Shown one piece after another: positions 10,263 through 19,708 of a stretch of DNA of 64,000 nucleotides (position 1 is the first letter of the stretch; every line of letters begins with the position of its first letter). Below the pieces are notes generated by a model. It ran no database searches, was not told the DNA's origin, and saw only the letters and a program-made list of their open reading frames with translations. The stretch is from an uncultured Clostridia bacterium (GTDB lineage: Bacteria > Bacillota > Clostridia > Christensenellales > UBA3700). Location: the NCBI GenBank assembly GCA_947246685.1, contig CAMXSN010000002.1, forward strand, positions 85,485 to 149,484, read 5' to 3'. The translations under genes and the position numbers were made by a program.

Positions 10263-11984
10263 TCAGTTTTTTGCCGTCAGCTTTCGCTTTCTTACCACGA
10301 GCAGAATCGTTACCGTCAACGCAAGCGCTACAACGACCGCAGGTACGGTTATCGCAAGCGCAAGCTGCCATGAGGTAAGTCCGCTCGGTTTGACGTTTAC
10401 CGTTTTGACGTAGGCGGTTTTGCCTTCGTATATAATAGTAGTCCAAGGGTTTTTCTTGTCGTATTTAGCTTTGAGATATACTTGGCTGCCTTCGGCAAGT
10501 TCGGTTACCACGGCGCTTTGTTCATCAGGCAGAGAATATATCTTGACGTATTCTCCCAGCTTGGGCGAGGTCAATTTAACTGATTTTGACAGGACGGGAG
10601 CGTGCAGAGCGGTAAACGGAGATAAGGAAAGTTCTTTTACGTATCCGTATTGAAGATTGTTCTCCCCGTCGATATATCCCACTTTATACCATCCCCATTT
10701 ATAATCGCCGTCCTGAGCCACGTTGTCTACCACTATCAGCTGAGTATAAATAGATTCATACGAAATCACAGAATTTGCCTTGTCGTCTATAGGGTATTTA
10801 TATATAGGGGTGTTGGCGTGCAGCGGCTGAGCGTACATACCTATCGGATTATCTTTGACGGCAGGGCAGTAAGTCATTGACGTTGATTTGCGTATATATC
10901 CCAATATTACTTTGGATTCGGCGTCGTCGTAATAATATACGTAATAGAAAGAATCCACTTCGTTGAGCACCAGTATATATGCGTTTGTGGGCAAGGACGT
11001 AAGCACTTGCAGATGCCTTGGCGAGGAATATACGGTTGCGCTTGCGCCCGTCTTATATGCTTTGAGCACGTCATAGACTTCGGGATGGGTGTATACGGTC
11101 GTGTCGAAAGAACTGTAATAATTGAGCGTTCCGTCGACGTATTCATAGATATTGACGGAATTGAGATTGGATTTTATATAAACGTAATTTACGTTTCTCG
11201 ATTTATCGATAGTCGACGTGAGTTTGCTGTCGGCATTGGTGCTGCCTGTTAGTACGGATTTAATTTCGTTGGAGCCTGCGGAATATTCCGACACTTCGTC
11301 ATTATCTAGCAGGAGAAGTCTTTCGCCTGATATGGTCAATTCGGTGAATTCTCCTTCTCTTTTCAGATAATCGTCCAAAGTCTCTTCGTATAGATTCTGT
11401 TTGGTGATCTCATACAAATTGCCGTCGATGATACAGTACAGTTTGTCAGAAATACAGAAATCCGTCGCCGCTGCAAAAAGTCCGTTGAAAGAAACGTATT
11501 TAGGCTCGACGTGTTCGGTATCGTGAATGTCAAAAGACAACACGGTATGTTTGTTCATCGCATAGAAATTGCCGTGTTCGTCGGCGTACAAAGCCAACGG
11601 CGCGTCGTTGGCAAAATTTTGATTAGTATAGGAAATCTTTTGTATTGATTTTCCGTCGTACTGATACGCAAACAGCATATGCGTATCGCCATATCTGGCA
11701 ATAGCGACAATATCGGTGCCGTTCATTGCAAGCGAAGTAAATTTGTCGAAATCCGTTTGCTCTTCATATTGTATGACTTTGTTGTCCTTTGCGACGCTGA
11801 GAGTTTTGCCTTTGGTATAGGCGAAAATATCCGAATAAGCGGCAAGAAGACTTCCGCCGTCGAGCGATACGGATACGTTGACGTTTTCCGCAAATACCGC
11901 GTCTTCGGCAGAAAAGGCCGAAGTCAGCGCAATTGCGCACATACAGCATAAAATCAATATCGGAAGCAATGTTTTCTTTTTCAT
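10263..11984 (-). CDS. Secreted/membrane-anchored SH3-like repeat protein
   Basis: Signal peptide, two SH3b-like segments, single C-terminal TM with basic tail (LALAITVPAVVVALALTVTILLVVRKRKL). Confidence 0.7.
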   Translation of the reverse strand: MKKKTLLPILILCCMCAIALTSAFSAEDAVFAENVNVSVSLDGGSLLAAYSDIFAYTKGKTLSVAKDNKVIQYEEQTDFDKFTSLAMNGTDIVAIARYGDTHMLFAYQYDGKSIQKISYTNQNFANDAPLALYADEHGNFYAMNKHTVLSFDIHDTEHVEPKYVSFNGLFAAATDFCISDKLYCIIDGNLYEITKQNLYEETLDDYLKREGEFTELTISGERLLLLDNDEVSEYSAGSNEIKSVLTGSTNADSKLTSTIDKSRNVNYVYIKSNLNSVNIYEYVDGTLNYYSSFDTTVYTHPEVYDVLKAYKTGASATVYSSPRHLQVLTSLPTNAYILVLNEVDSFYYVYYYDDAESKVILGYIRKSTSMTYCPAVKDNPIGMYAQPLHANTPIYKYPIDDKANSVISYESIYTQLIVVDNVAQDGDYKWGWYKVGYIDGENNLQYGYVKELSLSPFTALHAPVLSKSVKLTSPKLGEYVKIYSLPDEQSAVVTELAEGSQVYLKAKYDKKNPWTTIIYEGKTAYVKTVNVKPSGLTSWQLALAITVPAVVVALALTVTILLVVRKRKLTAKN

Positions 11985-12062
11985 ATTTAGTATTATAGCA
12001 TACCGCGCGAAAAAATTAAAGCAAAAAATATACGCGCAAAAAATAAATGTGACAAAGAAAGA

Positions 12063-12091
12063 TTGATACCTTGCAAAGTTTGTGCTAAAAT
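12063..12091 (+). promoter_or_regulatory. Promoter for RpoA-CTD/WG-repeat gene
   Basis: TTGATA - 17 nt - TAAAAT. Confidence 0.65.
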
Positions 12092-12123
12092 ATCTTTGAA
12101 TATAATTCTGAATAAGGTAACAG

Positions 12124-13083
12124 ATGTCAAAAGGAAATTTTTATTACAAAAACAAGAATAGGAAGCGCGGAAGCAATCAGGAATTTCGCAGCGAAAACGA
12201 AATTCTTTCTCAAAGTAAAGCTAAGCGCGAGGATCTGCTGAGACCCATAGAAGATCTGCAATTGAGCGAGAATACTTACAATGCTCTCAAAGCGGGCAGG
12301 ATTGTCAATCTTTCCGATTTGGCGTGCCGTACGTTCAGGCAGATGTATAAGATACAGAATATCGGCAAAAAGAACTGTATCGAGATTTCCAAGGCAATGG
12401 CAAAATATTCCGTGACGTTTGCTCCCGAAAAAGAAGAAGACGCAGTTCGCGGGGATGCTCAGCGCAATAACGCGCCCAATGCGCTCGCAAAAGACAGAGA
12501 CAAAAAGATCAAAGACAGCAGACGCGACGAAGGGAGACGCGAAAACCGCGACGCCAATAAAAATAAAAACAAAGGCGAGAACGCGCATCTCAACGACTAT
12601 CTTACAAAACTTTATGCAGGTATGTCGCTTTCGGAGATATTGATGGGAAAACGCAGCCGTCCCGCTGTCGAGAAAATCGACAAACCTCAACTGACGGAAA
12701 AAAGTCTCGTCAAATTTTGCCGCAAAGGCAAATGGGGCTACAAAGATTGGAAAGGCAACGTTATAGTTCCTCCGCTATATGAAGAGGCGTTTGGATTTTT
12801 TGAAGAGAGAGCGTGCGTTGAAAAAGAAGGGAAGTTGGGATATATTGACAGAGAGAATAATCTCGTTATAGATTTCAAATACGACTGCGCAACTTCTTTC
12901 AGCGAGGGACTTGCCTCTGTGACGGTAGGTGAAAAAAGCGGATATATCGACGCCGACGGAAATCAGATTGTCGATTTTATATACGATATTGCAACGCCGT
13001 TTTCGGGCGGCAAAGCTATCGTGAGAGCGGACGACAGATGGGGAGTTCTCAGCAGAGAAAATCTCAGCGTATTCTGGAGATAG
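12124..13083 (+). CDS. RpoA-CTD-like helix-hairpin-helix domain plus WG-repeat protein
   Basis: IEDLQLSENTYNALKAG...IQNIGKKNCIEI resembles RpoA CTD; C-terminal WG repeats (GKWGYKDWKGNVIVPPLYEEAFGF, GKLGYIDRENNLVIDFKYD, EKSGYIDADGNQIVDFIYD). Confidence 0.8.
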   Translation: MSKGNFYYKNKNRKRGSNQEFRSENEILSQSKAKREDLLRPIEDLQLSENTYNALKAGRIVNLSDLACRTFRQMYKIQNIGKKNCIEISKAMAKYSVTFAPEKEEDAVRGDAQRNNAPNALAKDRDKKIKDSRRDEGRRENRDANKNKNKGENAHLNDYLTKLYAGMSLSEILMGKRSRPAVEKIDKPQLTEKSLVKFCRKGKWGYKDWKGNVIVPPLYEEAFGFFEERACVEKEGKLGYIDRENNLVIDFKYDCATSFSEGLASVTVGEKSGYIDADGNQIVDFIYDIATPFSGGKAIVRADDRWGVLSRENLSVFWR

Positions 13084-13144
13084 TTTATCGTTGGAATCAA
13101 TCGGGGACGGGCGGTCCGTCAAATAAAATTACGGAGATATTAAA

Positions 13145-13528
13145 ATGCAGAAACAGAGATTGTTGGAAAACGCTTTATTGGTAATGAACAATGCGCACGC
13201 GCCGTATTCGGGATATAAAATCGGTTGCGCGGTAATGGGCGAGAGCGGTAAGATTTACGTAGGTTGCAATATAGAAAACGTCAGTTACGGCGCTACGATT
13301 TGCGCCGAGCAGGTTGCCATGGGCACCGCTATCGCGGGTAGCGAACACGGATTTATGGCAATGGCGATCGTTGGATCGGGAGAGAATATGCCGTATCCGT
13401 GCGGTATTGTCAGACAGTTTATCAAAGAGTTTTGCAGCGATTTGATAATATACGTATCCAACAGCAAAGGCGACGTGGTAGAGACCAATATCAGCGAGCT
13501 TTATCCCGACAGTTTCGATATGAAATAA
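13145..13528 (+). CDS. cdd: Cytidine deaminase
   Basis: APYSGYKIGCAV, CNIENVSYGATICAEQVA, PCGIVRQFIKEF. Confidence 0.95.
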   Translation: MQKQRLLENALLVMNNAHAPYSGYKIGCAVMGESGKIYVGCNIENVSYGATICAEQVAMGTAIAGSEHGFMAMAIVGSGENMPYPCGIVRQFIKEFCSDLIIYVSNSKGDVVETNISELYPDSFDMK

Positions 13529-13556
13529 AAAGTTTGTAAATTTGTTAAGGAGCAAT

Positions 13557-15527
13557 ATGGAAAAGAAAAAGTATTATATCACCACGCCGATTTATTATCC
13601 AAGCGGCAAGTGGCATATAGGCACGTGCTACACGACGATAATCTGCGACGCATTGGCGAGATTCAAACGTATGCAGGGTTACGACGTGTTTTATTTGACG
13701 GGCACCGACGAGCACGGTCAGAAAATACAGAAAGTAGCGGCTTCTTGCGGCGTAGAGGTCAAGTCATATATCGACGGCGTAGTGGACGAATTGAAGAAAC
13801 TTTGGCAGTTGCTTGATATTTCTTACGACAAATTTATCAGAACTACCGACGCCGATCACGAAAAAGCCGTGCAAAAGATTTTCGACGTACTCTATAAAAA
13901 AGGCGATATATATAAGAGCGAATACGAGGGATGGTATTGCACGCCTTGCGAGGCGTTTTGGACAAAGACTCAGCTCGTCGACGGCAAATGTCCCGATTGC
14001 GGCAGAGAAGTGGAGCTGACGAAAGAGGAGAGTTATTTCTTCAAACTCAGCAAATATCAGCAAAGAATACAAAAGCTTATCGAAGAAGATAAAGAATTTT
14101 TGCAGCCTACTTCCCGACAGAATGAAATGCTCAACAATTTTATCAAACCGGGATTGCAGGATTTGTGCGTATCGCGCACTTCTTTCGATTGGGGCGTAAA
14201 GGTTCCTTTCGATCCCAAGCACGTCATATACGTGTGGATCGACGCGCTTACCAACTATATCACTGCGCTCGGTTACGGAAGCGACGACGAGAGTCTGTTT
14301 AACAAATATTGGCCCGCCGACGTGCATATGATGGGCAAAGAAATAGTCAGATTTCACTCTATAATCTGGCCCGCGATACTTATGGCTTTGGATTTGCCGT
14401 TGCCAAAAAAGGTTTACGGACACGGTTGGCTGATGTTCAACAACGACAAGATGAGCAAGTCAAAAGGCAATATCGTCGATCCGTTTATACTATGCGAGAG
14501 ATACGGCGTTGACGCTTTGAGATATTATATGCTCAGAGAAGTACCCTTCGGGCAGGATGGGAATTTTACTAACGAGATATTCCTCAAACGCCGCAACAGC
14601 GATCTTGCCAACGATCTTGGCAATTTGGTATCGCGCGTTACCGCTATGGTAAGCCAATATTTTGACGGAGTAATTCCCAAGCCTTCGATCAAGCAAGATG
14701 TCGATTTGGATCTGATTGATTTGGCGCAAAAGACTTATCCCGAAGCGGCGGCGTATATGGACGAGATGCGCGCTCCCGAAGCATTGGAGAGCATATTCAG
14801 ATTGATCCAAAGAGCTAATAAATATATTGACGAATGCACGCCGTGGATTCTTGCAAAAAGTCAGGACGGCAGAGAAAGGCTCAAGAGTGTGCTGTATAAT
14901 CTCTGCGAGACGATAAGGATATCGGCGGTTATTCTTCAACCGTTTCTCACGCAGACTCCCGCCAAAATTTTCACCAAGTTGGGATTGCAAGAGGGCAAGC
15001 TGACGTCCTTTGAATCTATCGAAAAATTCGGAGCGGATATAGCCGGATTGAAAGTGGATAAGGGAGAACAGCTTTTTGAGAGAATCGATATAGCAAAGGA
15101 ATTGAAAGTTATGGATGAGATACTCGAACAACAGAAAAAGATTGCTGCAAAATCGCAAGCTGAGAGCGCCCAAAAAGCTGACAACGTCGTGGACGTTTGC
15201 ATGATTGGCATAGAAGAATTTGAAAAAGTTGAGCTCAAAATAGGTACGGTTGTCGATTGCAGAAAGGTAGAAAAAGCAGACAAACTGTTGTGCAGTAAAA
15301 TAGATTTGGGTGAGCGCGAACCGCGTACCGTTGTCAGCGGAATCGCAAAATATTATACGCCCGAAGAAATGATCGGCAAGCAAGTCGTCGTAGTGACTAA
15401 TCTCAAACCTGTTAAATTGAGAGGTATCGAGTCGCAAGGCATGGTGCTTTGCGCGAGCGACGAGGATGGCAATCTCGCCCTCATTTCGCCGATAAAGTCT
15501 ATGAAATCGGGCAGCGAGGTCAGATGA
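13557..15527 (+). CDS. metG: Methionyl-tRNA synthetase with C-terminal tRNA-binding domain
   Basis: YYITTPIYYPSGKWHIG, KMSKSKGN, C-terminal EMAP-like domain; AAGGAG upstream of ATG 13557. Confidence 0.97.
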   Translation: MEKKKYYITTPIYYPSGKWHIGTCYTTIICDALARFKRMQGYDVFYLTGTDEHGQKIQKVAASCGVEVKSYIDGVVDELKKLWQLLDISYDKFIRTTDADHEKAVQKIFDVLYKKGDIYKSEYEGWYCTPCEAFWTKTQLVDGKCPDCGREVELTKEESYFFKLSKYQQRIQKLIEEDKEFLQPTSRQNEMLNNFIKPGLQDLCVSRTSFDWGVKVPFDPKHVIYVWIDALTNYITALGYGSDDESLFNKYWPADVHMMGKEIVRFHSIIWPAILMALDLPLPKKVYGHGWLMFNNDKMSKSKGNIVDPFILCERYGVDALRYYMLREVPFGQDGNFTNEIFLKRRNSDLANDLGNLVSRVTAMVSQYFDGVIPKPSIKQDVDLDLIDLAQKTYPEAAAYMDEMRAPEALESIFRLIQRANKYIDECTPWILAKSQDGRERLKSVLYNLCETIRISAVILQPFLTQTPAKIFTKLGLQEGKLTSFESIEKFGADIAGLKVDKGEQLFERIDIAKELKVMDEILEQQKKIAAKSQAESAQKADNVVDVCMIGIEEFEKVELKIGTVVDCRKVEKADKLLCSKIDLGEREPRTVVSGIAKYYTPEEMIGKQVVVVTNLKPVKLRGIESQGMVLCASDEDGNLALISPIKSMKSGSEVR

Positions 15528-16297
15528 TAATAGATTCGCATTGTCATCTTAGCGATCCGAGACTGGCAGACCAAATCGGACGTATCCACAATGAATTGAA
15601 GTCTTTCGGCATAGAGAGCGTATTCGAAGTGGGTTATGACCTGCAAAGCTCGGCGTCTGCAGTTGAGTTGAGCGAAAAATACGACGATATTTTCGCGATA
15701 GTCGGTACGCATCCGCACGATGCAAAAAGCTTTGACGACGACAGCAGAGATTTTTACGTCAAAGCCGCCGCAAAGCCGAAGACCGTCGCAATAGGCGAGA
15801 TTGGTTTGGATTATTATTACGATCTTTCCCCAAGGCAAATTCAGAAAGAAGTTTTCGCCGCTCAAATAGCGTTGGCGCATGAAGTCGGATTGCCGATAGT
15901 CTTGCACGTTCGCGACGCATATAAAGACGCATGCGACGTATTGTCCGCTTGTTCCGATATGCTGACCGACGGAGTGCTGTTGCACTGTTATTCTTCGAGC
16001 GCGGAGATGTTAAAACAATTCAATAAATTTGACTGTTATTATGCGCTCGGCGGAGCGATTACTTTCAAAAACGCCAAGAAAGACGACGTAATATCGGCGA
16101 TACCGGAGGAAAGACTTTTGGTCGAGACGGACTGTCCGTATATGACGCCCGTGCCTTACAGAGGGCAGCCTAACGAACCTAAATACGTCAATATGGTAAT
16201 TGACAAAATCGCGCAGGTCAGAGGAGTATCGAGAGAGCGTTTAATTGAGATAGTCAATCTCAACACACGAAGACTTTTTACCAAATACGACCGTTAA
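15524..16297 (+). CDS. TatD family hydrolase
   Basis: MIIDSHCHLSD, IGEIGLDYYYD, LHVRDA, LVETDCPYMTP; ATGA overlap with metG. Confidence 0.95.
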   Translation: MIIDSHCHLSDPRLADQIGRIHNELKSFGIESVFEVGYDLQSSASAVELSEKYDDIFAIVGTHPHDAKSFDDDSRDFYVKAAAKPKTVAIGEIGLDYYYDLSPRQIQKEVFAAQIALAHEVGLPIVLHVRDAYKDACDVLSACSDMLTDGVLLHCYSSSAEMLKQFNKFDCYYALGGAITFKNAKKDDVISAIPEERLLVETDCPYMTPVPYRGQPNEPKYVNMVIDKIAQVRGVSRERLIEIVNLNTRRLFTKYDR

Positions 16298-16306
16298 GAG
16301 GAAGAA

Positions 16307-16903
16307 ATGAAAAACACATACGTTTACGTAGTCGACAACAATATATATATCAATCTTACCAACCGTTGCAGCAACCGTTGTGAATTCTGCGTGCGTTATT
16401 ATGACAAACCGATCTACGGCGATCTTTGGATAAAGGATGAGCCCGACGCTGATACTGTGATTGATATTTTGAGCAAGGATTACGACGTTTCCGCTTTCGG
16501 AGAAGTAGTGTTCTGCGGTTACGGCGAGCCTACGTATAGATTCGACGCGATTGAGAAAATAAGCAGTTACGTGCACTCCAAAGGCGGTAAGACGAGGATT
16601 AATACCAACGGACAGGCCAACGAAATTTTGGGAGAAGATATTTCCGAGAGAATATCCAAATGCATTGACACGATCAATATATCGCTCAATGCCACCGATG
16701 CGAAAAAATACGATAAGATATGTCACAGCGATTACGGAGAGCGCGCGTTCGATATAATGTTGGACTTTGCAAAAAAATGCGTTCGATGCGGCGCTGACGT
16801 AGTGTTGAGCGTTGTCGACGTGATAGGCGAGGAAGAAATCGCCAAAGCGCAAACGATTGCCGACGAAGTGGGCGCCAAGCTGAGAGTGAGAACCTTGCTT
16901 TGA
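16307..16903 (+). CDS. Radical SAM protein, TatD-associated family
   Basis: CSNRCEFCVRY cluster motif, CGYGEPTYR; directly downstream of tatD. Confidence 0.88.
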   Translation: MKNTYVYVVDNNIYINLTNRCSNRCEFCVRYYDKPIYGDLWIKDEPDADTVIDILSKDYDVSAFGEVVFCGYGEPTYRFDAIEKISSYVHSKGGKTRINTNGQANEILGEDISERISKCIDTINISLNATDAKKYDKICHSDYGERAFDIMLDFAKKCVRCGADVVLSVVDVIGEEEIAKAQTIADEVGAKLRVRTLL

Positions 16904-16939
16904 GCTAGGCAAACCGTTTGGCAAATTAATTATAGAGAT

Positions 16940-17767
16940 ATGAGCGATATAAAACGCATTCTTACAGAAAACAATTTTAGATTTAATAAGCAGTTCGGAC
17001 AAAACTTTATCACGGACACCAATCTTCTTCAAGCTATGGTCAAAGACAGCGGAACGCAGAAGGATGACGTTGTTGTGGAAATAGGTGCCGGCGCGGGTAC
17101 TCTGACAAGAGAGCTTGCCGCGGCGGCAGGCAGAGTTATTGCTTTTGAGATCGACAGAAATCTCGTTCCCATTCTATCGCAGACGCTCATAGGTCTTGAC
17201 GATAAAGTCGAAGTCGTTTTTAGAGATATACAAAAGGTCAGCGATGAAGAACTTGACGAAATGCTCGGTGGAAGAAATTATAAAGTCGTAGCTAATTTGC
17301 CGTATTATATCACAACTCCTATTATTATGAGGTTTCTCGAAAGACAGAAAAAGCCCGACAGTATCACCGTGATGATTCAGAAAGAGGTTGGGCAAAGGCT
17401 TACTTCTCAGGCGGATTGCGGAGATTACGGCGTAATTACGCTATCTATTGCTCTCGAAGGAAAGGCGCGCATCATGCGCGACGTGCCGAGATATATGTTT
17501 ACTCCTCAGCCCAACGTGGATAGCTGTATCGTGCGCATAGATCTTGACGATGACTATTCTCAAGTTGATAAGCCCAAAGTTAAAAGGATTATCCGTTCGG
17601 CTTTTGCGATGCGCAGAAAGACTTTGGTCAACAACCTTGCAAGCGGTTTGGGACTGGCAAAAGATCGGGTAGAGAGCGCGCTTCAAGATATGCAGATTGA
17701 CGCGCGTATTCGGGGAGAGGCGCTGACAGTCGATCAGTTTATTGCGCTTGCCGATTATTTTGATTAA
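16940..17767 (+). CDS. rsmA: 16S rRNA dimethyladenosine transferase
   Basis: KQFGQNFITDTNLL, VEIGAGAGTLTRELA, VANLPYYITTPI. Confidence 0.97.
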   Translation: MSDIKRILTENNFRFNKQFGQNFITDTNLLQAMVKDSGTQKDDVVVEIGAGAGTLTRELAAAAGRVIAFEIDRNLVPILSQTLIGLDDKVEVVFRDIQKVSDEELDEMLGGRNYKVVANLPYYITTPIIMRFLERQKKPDSITVMIQKEVGQRLTSQADCGDYGVITLSIALEGKARIMRDVPRYMFTPQPNVDSCIVRIDLDDDYSQVDKPKVKRIIRSAFAMRRKTLVNNLASGLGLAKDRVESALQDMQIDARIRGEALTVDQFIALADYFD

Positions 17768-17927
17768 TTTACGACAAATATTTGTCTTTGATTAATTTTT
17801 ATCTAACATGACTTAGTTAGTTATAATGTGTTAGACGTTTACGTCATTTTTTGCGGCAAAATATTTTTCGCTTTTCATACATATTTACCTGCGCAGCAAC
17901 ATACGTTATTGTGTACGGAGGTAAAGT

Positions 17928-18830
17928 ATGGTTATCTTAAAAAAAATTGTAATAATGACGGAATACGGCAAGAGCGGCTGTTCCGGTATTGTCAAATTTG
18001 AAAATTTTGCGGGAAGGACAAGTTGTTTTGTAAGGATTCTCGGTATGAGCGGCAACGGAGTTATTTGCATTAAGTGCGGAGACGACGTCATGTATTGCTC
18101 GGATATATTCGAGGGCGAATATCATTTCAATGCGTTGTATGACCTCAACAAAACTATACAGATAGTTGCGCTTAAAGAAGGTTCTATCGTATGCTTAGGC
18201 AGTAATAGGGGAAGATTTTCTCCGACTGCGATTATGACGGATATCCATAGATACTTTGCCAATATGCCGTCTGCAACGGTTGAATCCGATCAAGAAATTC
18301 AGATGGCGCAAAGTGAATTTTCGGACGAGTCTTTCAAAGATCTGGCAGATAATAACGCTAACATAGTACCTGTCGAGGAAAAACCCGATTTAGATAACGT
18401 CGCAGAGACGCAGTCTGTATGTGAGCAGATCGAGGAAATCGCCGCAGAAGAGACGATACAGGAAGTTAAGGCCGAACCGAAAAAAGTAGGTAGAACCAAA
18501 AAGGCCGAACCATTTTATAAAAAGATCGAATCCAATATGCAGGAACTGTTTGATAAAAATCAAAAGGATGAGGAACTCACTTTGCTTATGCCCGGCAGCA
18601 AATGGGCGCGAGTGCCGATAGAGGGCGACGGATATTACGTCGTCGGCATAATATACAATGATGACGTGCCCGATATCATTTGCTATGGAGTTCCGGATAA
18701 GGACGACAGCAATCCTCCGCAAAACAGCAGTGATTGCAGACAATGGATGGAGATAGAAAATGGCGGCAGAGGATATTGGATGATGTATCAGTCGGCTCAG
18801 ACAGGCGAAACGCTGACTATGCAAATCTGA
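17928..18830 (+). CDS. Uncharacterised protein with conserved clostridial-type C-terminal domain
   Basis: Long ORF with GGAGG RBS; C-terminal PGSKWARVPIEGDGYYVVGIIYNDDVPDIICYGVP...GYWMMYQSAQTGETL. Confidence 0.6.
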   Translation: MVILKKIVIMTEYGKSGCSGIVKFENFAGRTSCFVRILGMSGNGVICIKCGDDVMYCSDIFEGEYHFNALYDLNKTIQIVALKEGSIVCLGSNRGRFSPTAIMTDIHRYFANMPSATVESDQEIQMAQSEFSDESFKDLADNNANIVPVEEKPDLDNVAETQSVCEQIEEIAAEETIQEVKAEPKKVGRTKKAEPFYKKIESNMQELFDKNQKDEELTLLMPGSKWARVPIEGDGYYVVGIIYNDDVPDIICYGVPDKDDSNPPQNSSDCRQWMEIENGGRGYWMMYQSAQTGETLTMQI

Positions 18831-18846
18831 TTAACGTCTCAAATAT

Positions 18847-18873
18847 TAAAAGCGGGCTTGTCCCGCTTTTTTC
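18847..18873 (+). terminator. Intrinsic terminator
   Basis: AAAAGCGGG-CTTGT-CCCGCTTTTTT. Confidence 0.9.
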
Positions 18874-18945
18874 ATATGTTATCAATTTGTTAGATAGCTA
18901 TAAAATAGCGCGTACTCTGACATTTAGGCAGTCTAATTAATTGGA

Positions 18946-18990
18946 TTAGATATTTTGACTACGCTATCGCTCCGCTCAATATGACAGGAC
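18946..18990 (-). repeat. Palindromic repeat element, half copy A (inverted)
   Basis: Reverse complement GTCATATTGAGCGGAGCGATAGCGTAGTCAAAATATCT matches the left arm of the copy at 19269. Confidence 0.7.
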
Positions 18991-19052
18991 TTTTTAGTTA
19001 AGTATCTTAGAAAAGAATAACAAACATCGTTAAACTTGCAAATAAACACTAA

Positions 19053-19200
19053 TGTCATTCTGAGCGAAACGTAGTGAAGTCGAACGGGTCTCAACAATAT
19101 AAAACATATGGATGAGATGCTGACGCGATTGACGTTAATAGCATAACGTAGCAATCGCTATACCGTCGCTTTGCTCCTTACGACTACGCTCAGAATGACA
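19053..19200. repeat. MITE/REP-like palindromic element B (148 bp)
   Basis: Perfect 14-bp terminal inverted repeats TGTCATTCTGAGCG...CGCTCAGAATGACA plus internal hairpin. Confidence 0.85.
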
Positions 19201-19268
19201 AAATAAAAGTCAATAAACAAACTTACGATAGTAATAACAATCTTAGTTGAATTGCCAAATGTCCTTTA

Positions 19269-19356
19269 TGTCATATTGAGCGGAGCGACAGCGCAGTCGA
19301 AATATCTCAACAGTATTTTATACTGATGAGATTTTTCCACTACGGTCGAAATGACA
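19269..19356. repeat. MITE/REP-like palindromic element C (88 bp)
   Basis: TGTCATATTGAGCGGAGCG... hairpin ATCTCaaCAGTATtttATACTGatGAGAT ...ATGACA. Confidence 0.75.
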
Positions 19357-19372
19357 TTTCACAGATATGATC

Positions 19373-19425
19373 TGTCACCATAAGCAAAACGAAGTAAAGT
19401 CGAATGGGTCTCAACCGTTTTATAG
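19373..19425 (+). repeat. Degenerate partial copy D of the palindromic element
   Basis: TGTCACCATAAGCAAAACGAAGTAAAGTCGAATGGGTCTCAAC aligns with TGTCATTCTGAGCGAAACGTAGTGAAGTCGAACGGGTCTCAAC of copy B. Confidence 0.65.
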
Positions 19426-19560
19426 AGAGTTTTTATATTTAGTTTTAATTATCATGATTGCTAATTGTCTATAACCTTCTACCACTATTTTTTCTCAAAG
19501 CGCAAAATAATACAAAAATGGAAGAAATTTTCAGTGAATAATTACAAAATTCCAAAAAAA

Positions 19561-19694
19561 GTGTACTTTTCCTGACTGTAAATTTATGTCTTAAATAGGA
19601 CAAATTATTACATTTTTATACATATTACATTATACTATTTCCCCCTGTCGTTTACAATACTTTTCGGTCAGGAAAAGTACACCTTTCCTGACCG
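19561..19694. promoter_or_regulatory. Inverted-repeat array upstream of the surface protein gene
   Basis: Perfect 16-nt inverted repeat GTGTACTTTTCCTGAC (19561-19576)/GTCAGGAAAAGTACAC (19667-19682) and overlapping perfect hairpin CGGTCAGGAAA-AGTACACC-TTTCCTGACCG (19665-19694). Confidence 0.7.
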
Positions 19695-19708
19695 AGGATG
19701 AAACGGAT

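Noticed and set aside
18946-19425. CRISPR array
   Set aside because: Units are palindromic, of unequal length and irregularly spaced, with no cas genes
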